This document shows, one piece after another, positions 1 to 11,799 of a DNA stretch of 64,000 nucleotides. This stretch comes from Colwellia sp. 20A7. Lineage in GTDB: Bacteria; Pseudomonadota; Gammaproteobacteria; Enterobacterales; Alteromonadaceae. The notes under the pieces were generated by a model. It saw only the letters and a list, made by a program, of their open reading frames with translations, ran no database searches and was not told the origin of the DNA. The stretch covers positions 2,232,001-2,296,000 of the forward strand of contig NZ_CP047130.1 of NCBI RefSeq assembly GCF_009832865.1, in the 5' to 3' direction. Made by a program: the position numbers and the translations under genes. The first letter of the stretch is position 1, and the number at the start of each line of letters is the position of its first letter.

Positions 1-1
1 A

Positions 2-2122
2 TCGCATAAAGCTAAATTACTGGGTGAGAATGTTAGTAATAGCTTTACTTGGCAGCAAGGATTATCACGTTTATTAAGAGGCTTTGCTTTTTCAGATACT
101 GATACTATTTATCAAGAGCAACTTTTACTGGCAGCAGTTGAAGGTGATGATGCCGTATTACTTGGGCAATTAATGTTGTTCATTGAGCAACTACAAAGCT
201 TAGCTCAACAGTTGAATACACCAAGAACGGCTAAAGATTGGCAGACCTTTTTATTAAACCAGTTGGCGTTGTTATTTACCACTAATCGTTATTTTACTAG
301 CGACACGAAATCGAAAAGTGCTTCACAAGCGATAAATGCACAGGTAAATAATCAAATTGAAAACAGCTTAGCGATTATCGAACAGGCAATTAGTGCCCTG
401 GTTGAATATTGCTCTCATGCACATTTTGAAGAAGTGATTGATTTAGCCATTGTCGTTGATTTTCTCAATGACCACTTCAGTCAAGGTGATGCTAGTCGTC
501 AATTTATGGTAGGACAAGTAACATTCTGCTCTATGCTGCCTATGCGTAGCATTCCATTTAAAATTATTGCGGTATTAGGCTTGAACGATGGCGAATTTCC
601 AAGGCAACGCCAACCATTAGGTTTTGATTTAATGGCGACCAGTGCAGCAAGGTTAGGCGATAGATCCCGCCGTGGTGATGATCGATATCTATTTTTAGAA
701 GCAATTATCTCAGCGAGAAGTTCACTGTATTTAAGCTATCAAGGTCGTAATATTAAAAACAATAACGAAAAGCAGCCTTCGCTCGTGCTTAAAGAGTTAA
801 TGGATTATCTTACGCAAGGTTATGGCTGGAACTTCGATAAAGACAATGTAGATGAAAATTCACAGAATCAATTGCAGCAAATGCCTATGCAGCCTTTTAG
901 TGAAGGTAATTACCTGGCCGCGCCAGACTTAACCGCTAAATCGTCAACAACTCATTCTTCAACAGCTAATTCTTCAATAGTAATTACTGCTTCACCAATA
1001 AAGGCGAGTTTTAATGCTAATTGGTTTAAGTTAGCACAAAATAATGGCCAAAAAGTTCAGCAGGATAACACTTCGTTAGTAATAACCGATGAAGAAATTG
1101 ACTTAGAAACAATCACCGCAAACGATTTAATACGATTCTTTCAACACCCAAGCAAGATGTTTGCTCAAAAGGCATTAAACTTATACTTAGATGATAATAG
1201 CGTGCAACTAAATGATGTAGAGCCTTTTAGCGCAGATTATTTAGATCGTTATTTATTAAAACAAGATTTATTAACTGCAAGTTTAACAGCGTTATCTGCT
1301 AATACTACAAAGCCGATAATAAATAGCACTGAGCAAGTATTACATGCGGCTAAATTATCTGGAAAATTCCCTGATGCGCCTAGTACACAAGCTGATTTTG
1401 ATAATTGGTTAGACGAAACTCAACAATTTAGCCAAGAAATTATTGATCAGGGCTGTGATAATCCAGAATTGATTGATTGCCAGATAATCGTAAATCAACA
1501 TAAAACGGCAAATTCTAGTACGGGTCTACACTCAAGCCAGCCTACTATTTTGATAGCAAAAATACCGGTTAAACAGACTCATGATGGTGTTCAGTTAGTC
1601 TTTTATCGTAGTTCTGGTGCTAAAGTTAAAGATTTATTTACGTTATTTTTACATCATTTGATTGTTCAGTTATGGCAACAACAAAATATGGGCACCAAAG
1701 ATTATGCGAGTAATATTCTTAGTCAAGTACAGAGTACCTGTGGTTTCTACTTTAACGCTAAAGCACAAAGTGTCGAACATTATAGTGTTTCTAGTATCGA
1801 AAATGCTGAAGCTGAGCTGAATATGCTATTAAGCACTTATGAGCAGGGCCAAAAACAAGCCTTGTTATTGAATAGTGAATTAGCGGCTCATGTGTTTAAG
1901 CAGGTACGCGGTAAAGCTGTGGAAATGACACAAGATCGTTTTGAGGGTGTTTGGTATGGCGATGATTCTGTTCCAGGGCTTAGTCATGACCCTTATATTA
2001 CTTATTTTTGGCAACAATGTCCTGATATTACTATTTATTTACCGCAATTGAATATTGTTTATCAAAGTTTATTTAAGCATGTAAGCAAGAGTAAAAGTAA
2101 GGCTAAAGGTGAAAAGTCATGA
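2..2122 (+). CDS. recC: Exodeoxyribonuclease V gamma subunit RecC, 3' part (5' end outside window)
   Basis: The reading frame is open from base 2, so this is the C-terminal 706 residues of RecC; the ATG at 173 is internal. RecC is the scaffold and Chi-recognition subunit of the RecBCD helicase-nuclease. The visible part contains the RecC signature around SIPFKIIAVLGLNDGEFPR (bases about 545-605), followed by PLGFDLM, and then the degenerate nuclease-like C-terminal domain. E. coli RecC is about 1120 residues, so roughly 400 residues lie upstream of the window. The stop TGA overlaps the recB start (ATGA), which indicates translational coupling. The middle has long Ser/Thr/Asn-rich stretches (bases about 940-1000), typical of psychrophile-like AT-rich genes. 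The identification is firm; only the 5' end is unseen. Confidence 0.93.
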   Translation, partial: SHKAKLLGENVSNSFTWQQGLSRLLRGFAFSDTDTIYQEQLLLAAVEGDDAVLLGQLMLFIEQLQSLAQQLNTPRTAKDWQTFLLNQLALLFTTNRYFTSDTKSKSASQAINAQVNNQIENSLAIIEQAISALVEYCSHAHFEEVIDLAIVVDFLNDHFSQGDASRQFMVGQVTFCSMLPMRSIPFKIIAVLGLNDGEFPRQRQPLGFDLMATSAARLGDRSRRGDDRYLFLEAIISARSSLYLSYQGRNIKNNNEKQPSLVLKELMDYLTQGYGWNFDKDNVDENSQNQLQQMPMQPFSEGNYLAAPDLTAKSSTTHSSTANSSIVITASPIKASFNANWFKLAQNNGQKVQQDNTSLVITDEEIDLETITANDLIRFFQHPSKMFAQKALNLYLDDNSVQLNDVEPFSADYLDRYLLKQDLLTASLTALSANTTKPIINSTEQVLHAAKLSGKFPDAPSTQADFDNWLDETQQFSQEIIDQGCDNPELIDCQIIVNQHKTANSSTGLHSSQPTILIAKIPVKQTHDGVQLVFYRSSGAKVKDLFTLFLHHLIVQLWQQQNMGTKDYASNILSQVQSTCGFYFNAKAQSVEHYSVSSIENAEAELNMLLSTYEQGQKQALLLNSELAAHVFKQVRGKAVEMTQDRFEGVWYGDDSVPGLSHDPYITYFWQQCPDITIYLPQLNIVYQSLFKHVSKSKSKAKGEKS

Positions 2123-5100
2123 GTCAGTCATCAAAATTTACCTTAACTAATTTAGATTCATCCACCATCCCGTTAACTGGCCGACATTTAATTGAAGCCA
2201 GTGCTGGTACAGGAAAAACTTACAACATAACTCGTATTTATTTACGTTTATTGCTTGAGCGAGAGCTGAAAGTAGAAGAGATTTTACTGATGACGTTCAC
2301 TAAGGACGCGACTCAAGAGCTAAGAGGGCGTATTGATGCCTTTATTCGTGAAGCGCTTAATAACTGGCAAACCTTGTGTAGCCAGGATCCTTATTTTAAA
2401 GCCATTGATAAGCGAGTAAATCCAGATAACGTTAACCCTAATAAAATCGAGTTTTTACTAAAACGTGCATTATTGTTTTTAGATGAAGCGGCCATTTTCA
2501 CTATCCATGGCTTTTGTCAGCGCGCGTTAACGCAACATGCTTTTGCGAGTGGTTTACCTTTTAACGCCAATATGTCGACCAACAGTAGCGAATTAGTACT
2601 AGAAGCAACGCAAGATTGGTATCGTCAATTGGCGAAACAAAGTATTGAAAATTTTGTCTTAGTTGAAGCTTTTTGGGCAACGCCTACTGCCTTTGTTTCA
2701 AGTTTTGCTAAAGCTATTTCACACAGAAGTGAGTTGTCGGTTATTGATGTGCAAAGCTTAGTGGCTAATTTTATCCAATTAGCCAAACAAGCCAGTGTAG
2801 CTTTAAATAACAATACAAGCTTACTTGATGAAGGATTAGTGGCACACAAAAAACCAGAAGAGCAAGAAAAACGCGCTGCAGAGCTTGTTAAATTGAAACA
2901 ATGGTTAGATAACATTGCGCAATGCCAAGACGACAACGCTTTATTGGACGCTGCAGCCTATCCTATGCCAGATTATTTACTTAATGGTAATCGTCACCCT
3001 AAAGCATTTAAAGTGCAATTAGCGCAGGTTTTAGACAGTGCTAAAGAAATTAAAGCGCAAGTGAAAAACTTAGCTAAAAATATCAATAAAGCCCAAGCTT
3101 ATCAAATTGTAAGAGCTGCTATTTATCAAATAAGACAACAAGTAAAGCAAACGAAAGAGCAGCTTAACTGTTTAGATTTTGACGACCTTATTAATACCTT
3201 GGCTGATTGTTTGCAACCAACCCCAGTAAACAATTCACCAAGTGCTAAGCAAAGAAATAATGTTTTAGCGCAAACGCTATTAGCACAATACCCTGTGGCG
3301 TTAGTTGATGAGTTTCAAGATACTGACCCTCAGCAATTTGCTATTTTGCAGGGAATTTATTATCAAAAAGATCAATCGAATGTTAATAGCGATAATACTA
3401 GTAGTACTGAATATAGCAAAAACGCACTCTATTTAATTGGTGATCCTAAACAAGCTATTTATGGTTTTCGGGGAGGGGATATCTTTGCTTATTTAAATGC
3501 ACGTAGTGATTGTGATTATCATTGGTTGATGGATACTAATTGGCGTTCAAGTCCTGACGTTGTCGAAGCGTATAATCAGGTTTTTTCTGGCTCGACTACT
3601 GAGAACAGCGTGCAACAATCAGTTTTTGGCTATGGCATCGACTATCAACCCGTATTAGCGGGTAAGAAAGCGGATAGTGCTGTTGATTCATTAACCAATA
3701 AGGGACGAGCATTAAGGTTTGTACACTTTACTGGTGAAGGCTTTGCTGACAAAGTGCCACAGTCAGTCAGACCGTTAATGGCTACTTGGTGCGCTAATGA
3801 AATTGTCGAGTTACTTAATGATAATGATATTGGCAACGATATTGGCTCTGATTCCGAGAATAATAGTCAGAATAAAAAAACCAAGCCGAAAGATATTGCT
3901 ATATTGGTACGTGATGGACGAGAAGCTAGTGCTATTAAAGAGGCTTTGTTACAAGCTAATTTAGCGAGTGTTTTTCTATCTGATCGTGCTAATTTATTTG
4001 ATAGCGAGCAAGCAGCACAACTGATTAAGTTATTAAAAGGTATATTGGCACCAGAAGACGAACGACTTTATTTAAGCGCGATTACCTGTGGGTTACTTGG
4101 TATTAACGCCACTGCGTTGTATAAACTGCAACAAGATGAGTCGGCATATCAAATATTAAAATTTAACTTTTTCGATTATCGAGAGCAATGGCAGCGTCAA
4201 GGCTTTATCTCCATGGCGATTACTATTATGCACCAACATTTTGATTTCTCGGGTGCTAATGACAGTGGTAATAAATCTCGAGCATTGACCAACCTTTTAC
4301 ATTTGTTTGAGATATTACAATCGGCTAGCCAAAAGTTTTTACAACCACAAGAATTACTCTATTGGTTTGAACAACAATGTAACGATGATGGTGCGCGAGC
4401 AGCAAATGACTTAGAAACAGAGCAACGCCTTGAAAATGATGGCGACCTGATTCGTATAGTTACACAGCATGGCGCTAAGGGGCTTGAATATCCGGTTGTT
4501 TTCATTCCTTTCGCCACTCGTCATAAAGACCCTCTTAAGTTTGGTAATAAATCCGTTAGTTATATTGAATATCATAATGAGCAAGGGCAGTTATGTCTTA
4601 GTTTAGACGGCGACGAACAAGCTAAAATTGCCATGGCAAACGAGGCTTATGCTGAAAGTATTCGCCTTTTGTATGTGGCAATAACACGGGCAGAACGTCG
4701 CTGTTACATTCTAAGTACAGCGTTTGATAAATATGCATTGTCACCTTTAGGCAAAACATTGCAATGGCAACCTGAACAAGATATTGCCCAGAGTCTTAGT
4801 CAGTTAGTTGCTAGTTCACCCAATACCATTAGTTTTCAACATGAATCGTTTGATAGTCTTTCTTTTGATATTGCTAGTAATAGCATTTCGCAAAAACAGC
4901 AGGTTGAACAAACAGCTGAGCTAGAAGTAAGTAAGTTTATTGGCAAAATTGAACGAGACTGGTGGTTAAGTTCATTTTCAGCCTTAAGTAAAAATTTACG
5001 TCACGGCGGGATATCGTCGCCTGATAGAGACTCGATAGACGTTGATGATAATAGTTTAACAAATCGTAAAAATGATAAAGCAGTAATACGCTTTCAATTA

Positions 5101-5907
5101 GCGAAAGGTGCGCATAGTGGTAATTTATTACATGATATTTTAGAGCACAGTAACTTTAAAAGCAGTGATGAAATTGATAATAATATGCTTGAAAGCACCA
5201 AGTGGCCTCTACTTAAATATGGAGAGCTAACAACCGGTTTTACTGACGCTGATTTAGTGAGTTGGCTTGATGAAATTGTGAAAGCCCCAATGACTAATCA
5301 AAGCGATACGCTTGATACTTTTTGTTTAAGTGATATTCCTTTACAGAAAACCTTGCGTGAAAATGAGTTTTATTTTCCAATGAATGAAGCCAATATTACT
5401 GATTTAGAGAAATTGCTAACCGATCATCGAAATGCAGGTTTAACAAAGGCTAACCCAAATACTGTTCGATTACCAAGCTATAAATCTTTAAAAGGTATGA
5501 TGCATGGCTTTATTGATTTAGTGTTTGAGCAAAACGGTAAATATTATGTTTGTGATTATAAATCTAGCCACTTAGGTGATGACTATAACGATTATGATTA
5601 CGATGCATTGCGTGATGATATAGAAAAAAACTACTATGATTTACAGTACCTTATCTACAGTTTAGCGTTACATCGGTATCTTCAACAAAACTTGCCTGAT
5701 TATGATGTAGCTGAACATTTTGGTGGTATTTATTATTTATATTTACGTGGTATGACAAATGATAAAAGCCATCAAGGGCAGGGCGTTTATTACCGAACAA
5801 TTACAGTCAATGAACTAATCCAATTAGATGATCTTTTCTTGGGCAAAAAGTTAGCTAAAGACCTTGGTAAAAAATTAGATAACAAGCTAGCTAAGGAGCA
5901 GCAATAA
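2119..5907 (+). CDS. recB: Exodeoxyribonuclease V beta subunit RecB
   Basis: RecB is the 3'-5' SF1 helicase and the only nuclease of RecBCD. The N-terminal Walker A motif reads EASAGTGKTYNITR (near residues 27-40); the Q-motif and UvrD-like domains follow, with DEFQDTDPQQ (Walker B region) near residue 397 and the helicase motif VTQHGAKGLEYPVVF near residue 785. The C-terminal PD-(D/E)XK nuclease is present: GFIDLVF near residue 1130 and CDYKS near 1145 supply the metal-binding Asp residues and the catalytic Lys. At 1262 residues it is a little longer than E. coli RecB (1180) because of Asn/Ser-rich insertions. It overlaps recC by 4 bases and recD by 1 base. All catalytic motifs look intact. 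Confidence 0.97.
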   Translation: MSQSSKFTLTNLDSSTIPLTGRHLIEASAGTGKTYNITRIYLRLLLERELKVEEILLMTFTKDATQELRGRIDAFIREALNNWQTLCSQDPYFKAIDKRVNPDNVNPNKIEFLLKRALLFLDEAAIFTIHGFCQRALTQHAFASGLPFNANMSTNSSELVLEATQDWYRQLAKQSIENFVLVEAFWATPTAFVSSFAKAISHRSELSVIDVQSLVANFIQLAKQASVALNNNTSLLDEGLVAHKKPEEQEKRAAELVKLKQWLDNIAQCQDDNALLDAAAYPMPDYLLNGNRHPKAFKVQLAQVLDSAKEIKAQVKNLAKNINKAQAYQIVRAAIYQIRQQVKQTKEQLNCLDFDDLINTLADCLQPTPVNNSPSAKQRNNVLAQTLLAQYPVALVDEFQDTDPQQFAILQGIYYQKDQSNVNSDNTSSTEYSKNALYLIGDPKQAIYGFRGGDIFAYLNARSDCDYHWLMDTNWRSSPDVVEAYNQVFSGSTTENSVQQSVFGYGIDYQPVLAGKKADSAVDSLTNKGRALRFVHFTGEGFADKVPQSVRPLMATWCANEIVELLNDNDIGNDIGSDSENNSQNKKTKPKDIAILVRDGREASAIKEALLQANLASVFLSDRANLFDSEQAAQLIKLLKGILAPEDERLYLSAITCGLLGINATALYKLQQDESAYQILKFNFFDYREQWQRQGFISMAITIMHQHFDFSGANDSGNKSRALTNLLHLFEILQSASQKFLQPQELLYWFEQQCNDDGARAANDLETEQRLENDGDLIRIVTQHGAKGLEYPVVFIPFATRHKDPLKFGNKSVSYIEYHNEQGQLCLSLDGDEQAKIAMANEAYAESIRLLYVAITRAERRCYILSTAFDKYALSPLGKTLQWQPEQDIAQSLSQLVASSPNTISFQHESFDSLSFDIASNSISQKQQVEQTAELEVSKFIGKIERDWWLSSFSALSKNLRHGGISSPDRDSIDVDDNSLTNRKNDKAVIRFQLAKGAHSGNLLHDILEHSNFKSSDEIDNNMLESTKWPLLKYGELTTGFTDADLVSWLDEIVKAPMTNQSDTLDTFCLSDIPLQKTLRENEFYFPMNEANITDLEKLLTDHRNAGLTKANPNTVRLPSYKSLKGMMHGFIDLVFEQNGKYYVCDYKSSHLGDDYNDYDYDALRDDIEKNYYDLQYLIYSLALHRYLQQNLPDYDVAEHFGGIYYLYLRGMTNDKSHQGQGVYYRTITVNELIQLDDLFLGKKLAKDLGKKLDNKLAKEQQ

Positions 5908-7859
5908 TGGCTCAAACAATCGTTAATTTTAATCAAACTCAGCAACAAATAGCCAATATAGAGGCGATAGATTATTTTTTTGGGAAAGAATTACTCGCAG
6001 CGTTAACCGTTCAGGCTGATTTGTCTGATGAACCACAACAGATCTTATTCCATTTATTAATAGCGTTAAGTGTCAGTTTACGTGCAGGACATTCATGCTT
6101 ACCAATAACTGAAATTGCTGGGGAGAATTGGGGTGTTGCTTTCGATGAGCTCGGTGAGTGTAGCCATCAAGGTTACCTGTTTCCGAGTATAGATATTTTA
6201 CAAGGACTACTGGCAGCTCTTAATATTTCGGCTGACCAACGACAGCCCGTAGTTTTCAACAATAATAGCATATATATGCGTCGCTATTACCAATTTGAAT
6301 GGGAACTAGCCCGAGGTATTAGGCAACGGTTAACACAAACATCTTCAGTGTCTGAGGATGATATCTGTAGCATTGTTAGTCAACTATTTCCAAAGAATCA
6401 GGAGATCGAACATCCTGATAATAAGGCCTCTAGCATTGAAGAAACGAAGCATAATGAAATTGATTGGCAAAAATTGGCTGTCGCAAACGCAATTGATAAA
6501 AATTTCACTGTTATTGCAGGTGGGCCAGGTACTGGGAAAACCTATACAGTAACCAAGCTACTTGCTGCGTTATTAATGTTACAAGAAAAAAATCATTTAC
6601 AGGGTGATGCTCCCGCATTAGAAATTGCGTTAGTTGCACCAACAGGAAAAGCTGCGCAACGCTTGTCTGAATCTATCATTAAGGCTATTGCAGGCTTTAG
6701 AGGGCTTATTGACGATGATATTTTGGCAGTAATGCCAACACAGGCAAAAACTATTCATCGTTTATTAGGTGTTATTCCTAACAACCATAACTTTAGACAC
6801 AATCAAGATAATTTATTGTCTTGTGATGTACTACTGATAGATGAAGTGTCTATGGTTGATTTACCTATGATGGCACGTATATTTCGTGCCTTAAAACCTG
6901 AAACAAAACTTATATTGTTAGGTGATGCTGATCAGTTACCATCAGTGGCTGTTGGCTGTGTACTCGCAGATATTGCCCCAAGGCCACATTATGGTTACAG
7001 CAAGGAAAACGTAGCTTATTTGGCAAAAATTTGCGAATTAGAACCCGAATTTTTAGCTAGTCAGTTCCATCAAGCTGATTCTGAGTCAGTAACTCATCAT
7101 GATCATTTAAGCTTTTTGATGAAAAGTCGTCGCTTTGACGGTGAAGGCGGTATAGGAATATTAGCTAATTATGTCATTCAAGGTGAGTCAACACTAAGTT
7201 GGCAGTTGTTAGCCAGTTCAACAAGCGAAGGTACGTTAGCTGATAGCAATAACCAGCTGAGCCTTGCAGATAGCAACTTAAGTAGTTGGTTGCCACCTTT
7301 AATTAAAAAGTATTACCATGGCATAGCACAATGTCCTGATGTTACCGATGCTTTTGCATTATTGGCTAAGTTTCGCGTATTGTGCGTTACTCGCCAAGGT
7401 GAATTTGGTGTAGATGCGGTTAATCAGTGGATAAAAGAACAATTGTTTTCTCGTTTTCATACTGAAGCTAACTATCATGGTATGCCAATTATGATCAATG
7501 AAAATGACTATCGATTAGGACTCTATAATGGTGATATTGGGTTACTTTGGCGTACTGACGAAGGTCAGTTAATGGCATACTTCGAAGATACCGAGCACGG
7601 CTATAAACTATTTATGCCATCACGCTTACCTAAATATGACATGGTTTACGCTATGACCATTCATAAAACTCAAGGCAGTGAGTTTGATCATGTTGCTATG
7701 GTGATGCCAAAGCAAACTGAACATCAATTACTATCACGTGAATTACTTTATACAGGGATTACCAGGGCAAAAACAATGCTAACCATTGCAAGTAATAAAG
7801 CCACTTGGCAACACGGTGTAAAAACTGAAATAAAACGTTACTCAGGGCTAATACTTTAA
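5907..7859 (+). CDS. recD: Exodeoxyribonuclease V alpha subunit RecD
   Basis: RecD is the 5'-3' SF1B helicase of RecBCD. The 650-residue product has Walker A AGGPGTGKTYT near residue 205, motif II LLIDEVSMVDLPMM near 308 and the C-terminal UvrD/RecD motif AMTIHKTQGSEFDH near 580. E. coli RecD has 608 residues; the extra length sits around residues 340-450, where Ser/Asn-rich linkers occur. The ATG overlaps the last base of the recB stop (TAATG), so recC, recB and recD form one coupled operon. No terminator is visible between recD and the next gene, 54 bases downstream. Confidence 0.97.
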   Translation: MAQTIVNFNQTQQQIANIEAIDYFFGKELLAALTVQADLSDEPQQILFHLLIALSVSLRAGHSCLPITEIAGENWGVAFDELGECSHQGYLFPSIDILQGLLAALNISADQRQPVVFNNNSIYMRRYYQFEWELARGIRQRLTQTSSVSEDDICSIVSQLFPKNQEIEHPDNKASSIEETKHNEIDWQKLAVANAIDKNFTVIAGGPGTGKTYTVTKLLAALLMLQEKNHLQGDAPALEIALVAPTGKAAQRLSESIIKAIAGFRGLIDDDILAVMPTQAKTIHRLLGVIPNNHNFRHNQDNLLSCDVLLIDEVSMVDLPMMARIFRALKPETKLILLGDADQLPSVAVGCVLADIAPRPHYGYSKENVAYLAKICELEPEFLASQFHQADSESVTHHDHLSFLMKSRRFDGEGGIGILANYVIQGESTLSWQLLASSTSEGTLADSNNQLSLADSNLSSWLPPLIKKYYHGIAQCPDVTDAFALLAKFRVLCVTRQGEFGVDAVNQWIKEQLFSRFHTEANYHGMPIMINENDYRLGLYNGDIGLLWRTDEGQLMAYFEDTEHGYKLFMPSRLPKYDMVYAMTIHKTQGSEFDHVAMVMPKQTEHQLLSRELLYTGITRAKTMLTIASNKATWQHGVKTEIKRYSGLIL

Positions 7860-7913
7860 TTTATAATTCACACCACACAGCATACTTTTATTTTCTAAGG
7901 AAAACTTGTCTTA

Positions 7914-8423
7914 ATGCAGTTAATCAATATAGATAAAAAACGTTATAGAAAAAATTTAAACATTGTTATAGTCGGGTTCATTGGTACTTTATTAATTTTG
8001 TCTTTAATTTTTGGTCAACTGCTTATTGCTAGTTTTGCCCAAGAAGGGGTTAGTAATTTTAGATATAACCTACTCGGTGTTATTCTCTCTTTACTTGCTT
8101 GTGCTGGTATTATGCATACATTAAAGAATTCTGATGCTTTTAAAGAGATTTACTATGTATGGAAAGTAAAACAAATACAAAATTCAATTTATCGAAAATT
8201 GAAAAAAATCAAAGTTGGCGTAAGTAATGATGAGCACAACGCTTTAATTATTTTAGTTTTTTATTATCAGAGTTTAATACAAGTATATAAACTTGACGAT
8301 AATACCTTAACCATTTCTGAAGTAGAAAAAAGATTTAGTGATTTACAAGCGGTTGTTGCTGAGAAAAACCTAACCATAAGTGCCGACCAATTTGAGAAAG
8401 AGTTGCTAGACTTTTACCGTTAA
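7914..8423 (+). CDS. DUF3087-like inner-membrane protein
   Basis: The 169-residue protein has two N-terminal membrane helices (about residues 20-43 and 53-71) and a basic, charged cytoplasmic tail. The start MQLINIDKKRYRKNLN and the two-helix layout match my memory of the DUF3087 family of Shewanella/Vibrio-type bacteria, but no function is known for it. It lies 54 bases after recD on the same strand and is followed by a strong hairpin with A and T tracts at 8447-8482. An AAGGAA sequence precedes the ATG by about 13 bases, which is a long spacing. Confidence 0.7.
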   Translation: MQLINIDKKRYRKNLNIVIVGFIGTLLILSLIFGQLLIASFAQEGVSNFRYNLLGVILSLLACAGIMHTLKNSDAFKEIYYVWKVKQIQNSIYRKLKKIKVGVSNDEHNALIILVFYYQSLIQVYKLDDNTLTISEVEKRFSDLQAVVAEKNLTISADQFEKELLDFYR

Positions 8424-8446
8424 TAGCGCATCGTCTTTATTTTTGA

Positions 8447-8482
8447 CAAAAAAAACCAGTACTTATTAAGTACTGGTTTTTT
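8447..8482. terminator. Bidirectional rho-independent terminator between the DUF3087-like gene and infA
   Basis: A perfect 12-bp stem (AAACCAGTACTT / AAGTACTGGTTT) closes a 3-base loop. It is flanked by an A tract on the left and a T tract on the right, so it can terminate transcription from both convergent genes. Confidence 0.9.
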
Positions 8483-8559
8483 AATTTTTAACATTCGCTA
8501 ATATTATGTAAATCTACAAATTATTAGCCGTATTGTTATATTATCTTTAGCGCAATAAA

Positions 8560-8784
<225 letters not shown>

Positions 8785-8851
8785 CTAAACCTCTATATGT
8801 TGTGCAAACAAGCAATAAGTTCAAACTAAATTGTTATAAATTATTGCCGAT

Positions 8852-8887
8852 AAAAAAAGCTGCGCGAATAATGCCTAATTGTGCAGC
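8852..8887 (-). terminator. Rho-independent terminator downstream of ate
   Basis: Read on the minus strand, AGCTGC...GCAGCT forms a stem extended by a G-T wobble and is followed by seven T residues. It lies 60-100 bases after the ate stop codon and upstream of infA. Confidence 0.7.
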
Positions 8888-8949
8888 TAATGTAAAGCTT
8901 TGTGGCTTTTTATTTATGAGAGATATTAAATAACAGCAGGAAAAATGTA

Positions 8950-9666
8950 TTATTTTTGAACAAGTAACCATTGTTTTTTAGTAAATATTTCATAGGGGAA
9001 ATATCTATTCTTGTAATTCATTTTCTGACAATCATCAATTTGATAACCTAAGTATAAAAACGGTAAATTGAATTTTTTACAAAAATCTATTTGAGTAAGA
9101 ATAGAGAAAACACCTAAACCATTCGTCTTATAATCGGGGTGATAAAAGGTATATACCGCAGATAAGCCGTTACTTAATATGTCTGTTACGGCTAAGCACA
9201 CTAATTTCTTTTCGTTGTTTTCTTCTAACCAGGTTTCAATAAACAATTGTTTGGTTAACTTACTAGCAAGAAAGGTTTGAAATTGCTCATAATTCGCAGG
9301 AAACATGCTGCCGTCTTGATGACAGGTATTAATATAAGTTTCATACAAAGGATAATATTCATCCTTTAATGCTTCAGATGTAGTAATTTTAAAATGTGCA
9401 TTTCGCTTTAATGAACGTTTTTGGCTTTTAGATGGGGTAAATTGATTAACAATAACCCGAACCGAACTACAGGCATTACAGCTGGGACAATGAGGGCGAT
9501 AAGATTGATCGCCGCTGCGACGAAAACCTTCCATCATTAACATACTATAACCACGATTATTCTGTAATCGTTCGTCAATAGCAATCAATAAACGTTCTTC
9601 TTTGTTAGGCAAGTAACTACAAGGAAAGGTTTTTGTTATACCTACTTTAAAAGTATCATCATTCAT
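8950..9666 (-). CDS. bpt: Aspartate/glutamate leucyl- or arginyl-transferase (Bpt/Ate family)
   Basis: The enzyme transfers an aminoacyl group from tRNA to the N-terminal Asp/Glu of proteins, creating an N-degron for ClpS/ClpAP. The 238-residue protein has the N-terminal Cys cluster of the family (CSYLP near residue 16, then [12 protein letters not shown] near 60-71) and the C-terminal GNAT-like half ending in KNRYFPYE. In gammaproteobacteria this group is usually the bacterial leucyl-transferase Bpt rather than the eukaryote-like arginyl-transferase. It lies next to aat, the other N-end-rule transferase, and both are transcribed toward infA. Confidence 0.92.
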   Translation of the reverse strand: MNDDTFKVGITKTFPCSYLPNKEERLLIAIDERLQNNRGYSMLMMEGFRRSGDQSYRPHCPSCNACSSVRVIVNQFTPSKSQKRSLKRNAHFKITTSEALKDEYYPLYETYINTCHQDGSMFPANYEQFQTFLASKLTKQLFIETWLEENNEKKLVCLAVTDILSNGLSAVYTFYHPDYKTNGLGVFSILTQIDFCKKFNLPFLYLGYQIDDCQKMNYKNRYFPYEIFTKKQWLLVQK

Positions 9667-9806
9667 AGGGCAATTATTACTTATCTGTTGATTTGCGGCT
9701 TAATTAATTTAGGGTAATGCATTTGAGGTTATTTATGATCATTGAGCGATGAACGTTATTTCGTTAACTCCTTTCAACTTATTTTTTCCGTGTTGCTCTT
9801 TCCTAA

Positions 9807-10541
9807 TTACTCACTTAAGTTGACTTCACGAGGATGCCAAAAATCTTTATCGATCGCTATATCTATAGCTTTATTTTTTAAGTTAATAAAATCATCTCGG
9901 GTAACTTCACTTGCGCCCATGTCGGCTAAAAAAGGGTTTAGTAACTGGCAATCAATAAAATCTACGTTAACCGAACTTAATAATTTACTTATTGCTACCA
10001 AGGCAAATTTAGAGGCATTAGGTTTGCTATAAAACATGGATTCACCAGAAAAGAAACCATTAATAGCAATGCCGTATAAGCCACCGACAAGCTCTTCTTT
10101 TGGTGATAATGCGTCATCATTATTTGTTTGCCAAACTTCGATTGAATGAGCAAAGCCAAGTTGATGTAAGTTGATATAAGCTGCTTCCATTTCAGGCAAT
10201 ATCCAGGTTTCATCACTTCGAAAGGGGGCATTAGCGCATTGTTTAATAACTTGTTCAAAAGCTGAATTAACGGTGACTTTATAAGGTGATTTTTTTATTG
10301 CCTTACGTAAGGTACGATTAACGTGTAAATCAGCAAGTTTAATTATTGCTCTAGGATCTGGAGACCACCACATTAATGGGTCGCCTTCACTAAACCAAGG
10401 AAAGATGCCATTACTGTAAGCATTTATTAATCGATTAGGCTGTAAATCACCGCCTAAAGCTAACAAGCCATTAGGTTCAGTCAGGGCAGCGCTAACAGGA
10501 GGAAATGCTACGTTATTATCGTTGAGTTGATATAGGCGCAT
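9807..10541 (-). CDS. aat: Leucyl/phenylalanyl-tRNA-protein transferase
   Basis: Aat attaches Leu or Phe from aminoacyl-tRNA to proteins with N-terminal Lys or Arg, producing substrates for ClpS. The 244-residue protein carries the family hallmarks FPPVSAALTEPNGLLALGGDL near the start, NGIFPWFSEGDPLMWWSPDPR (near 50-70), and GGLYGIAINGFFSGESMF (near 150-170). The length is normal. It is followed 140 bases later by bpt on the same strand and preceded by trxB, so the N-end-rule genes may share transcripts with thioredoxin reductase. Confidence 0.96.
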   Translation of the reverse strand: MRLYQLNDNNVAFPPVSAALTEPNGLLALGGDLQPNRLINAYSNGIFPWFSEGDPLMWWSPDPRAIIKLADLHVNRTLRKAIKKSPYKVTVNSAFEQVIKQCANAPFRSDETWILPEMEAAYINLHQLGFAHSIEVWQTNNDDALSPKEELVGGLYGIAINGFFSGESMFYSKPNASKFALVAISKLLSSVNVDFIDCQLLNPFLADMGASEVTRDDFINLKNKAIDIAIDKDFWHPREVNLSE

Positions 10542-10637
10542 ATTATCCTAAAATTTTATGCTAAGGGAATTGTAAGGCTTATACAGGCATAAGTTTATCA
10601 GAGTAGACTGAACTATATGCCTAAGCTTTTTGGATAA

Positions 10638-11743
<1,106 letters not shown>

Positions 11744-11757
11744 ATCAATTAACGTTT

Positions 11758-11799
11758 TAAAGACTAAAGACTAAAGACTAAACATTAAAGACTAAGTGC
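11758..11799. repeat. Short tandem repeat of a 7-bp unit across the ald stop codon
   Basis: The unit AAAGACT is repeated about six times (three perfect in a row, then AAACATT, AAAGACT and AAGTGCT). It covers the last codons and stop of ald and the first bases downstream. It looks like slipped-strand expansion. Confidence 0.75.

Noticed and set aside
9742..10032. A 96-codon plus-strand frame overlapping the end of aat
   Set aside because: It overlaps the conserved aat coding sequence in antisense and has no family resemblance.
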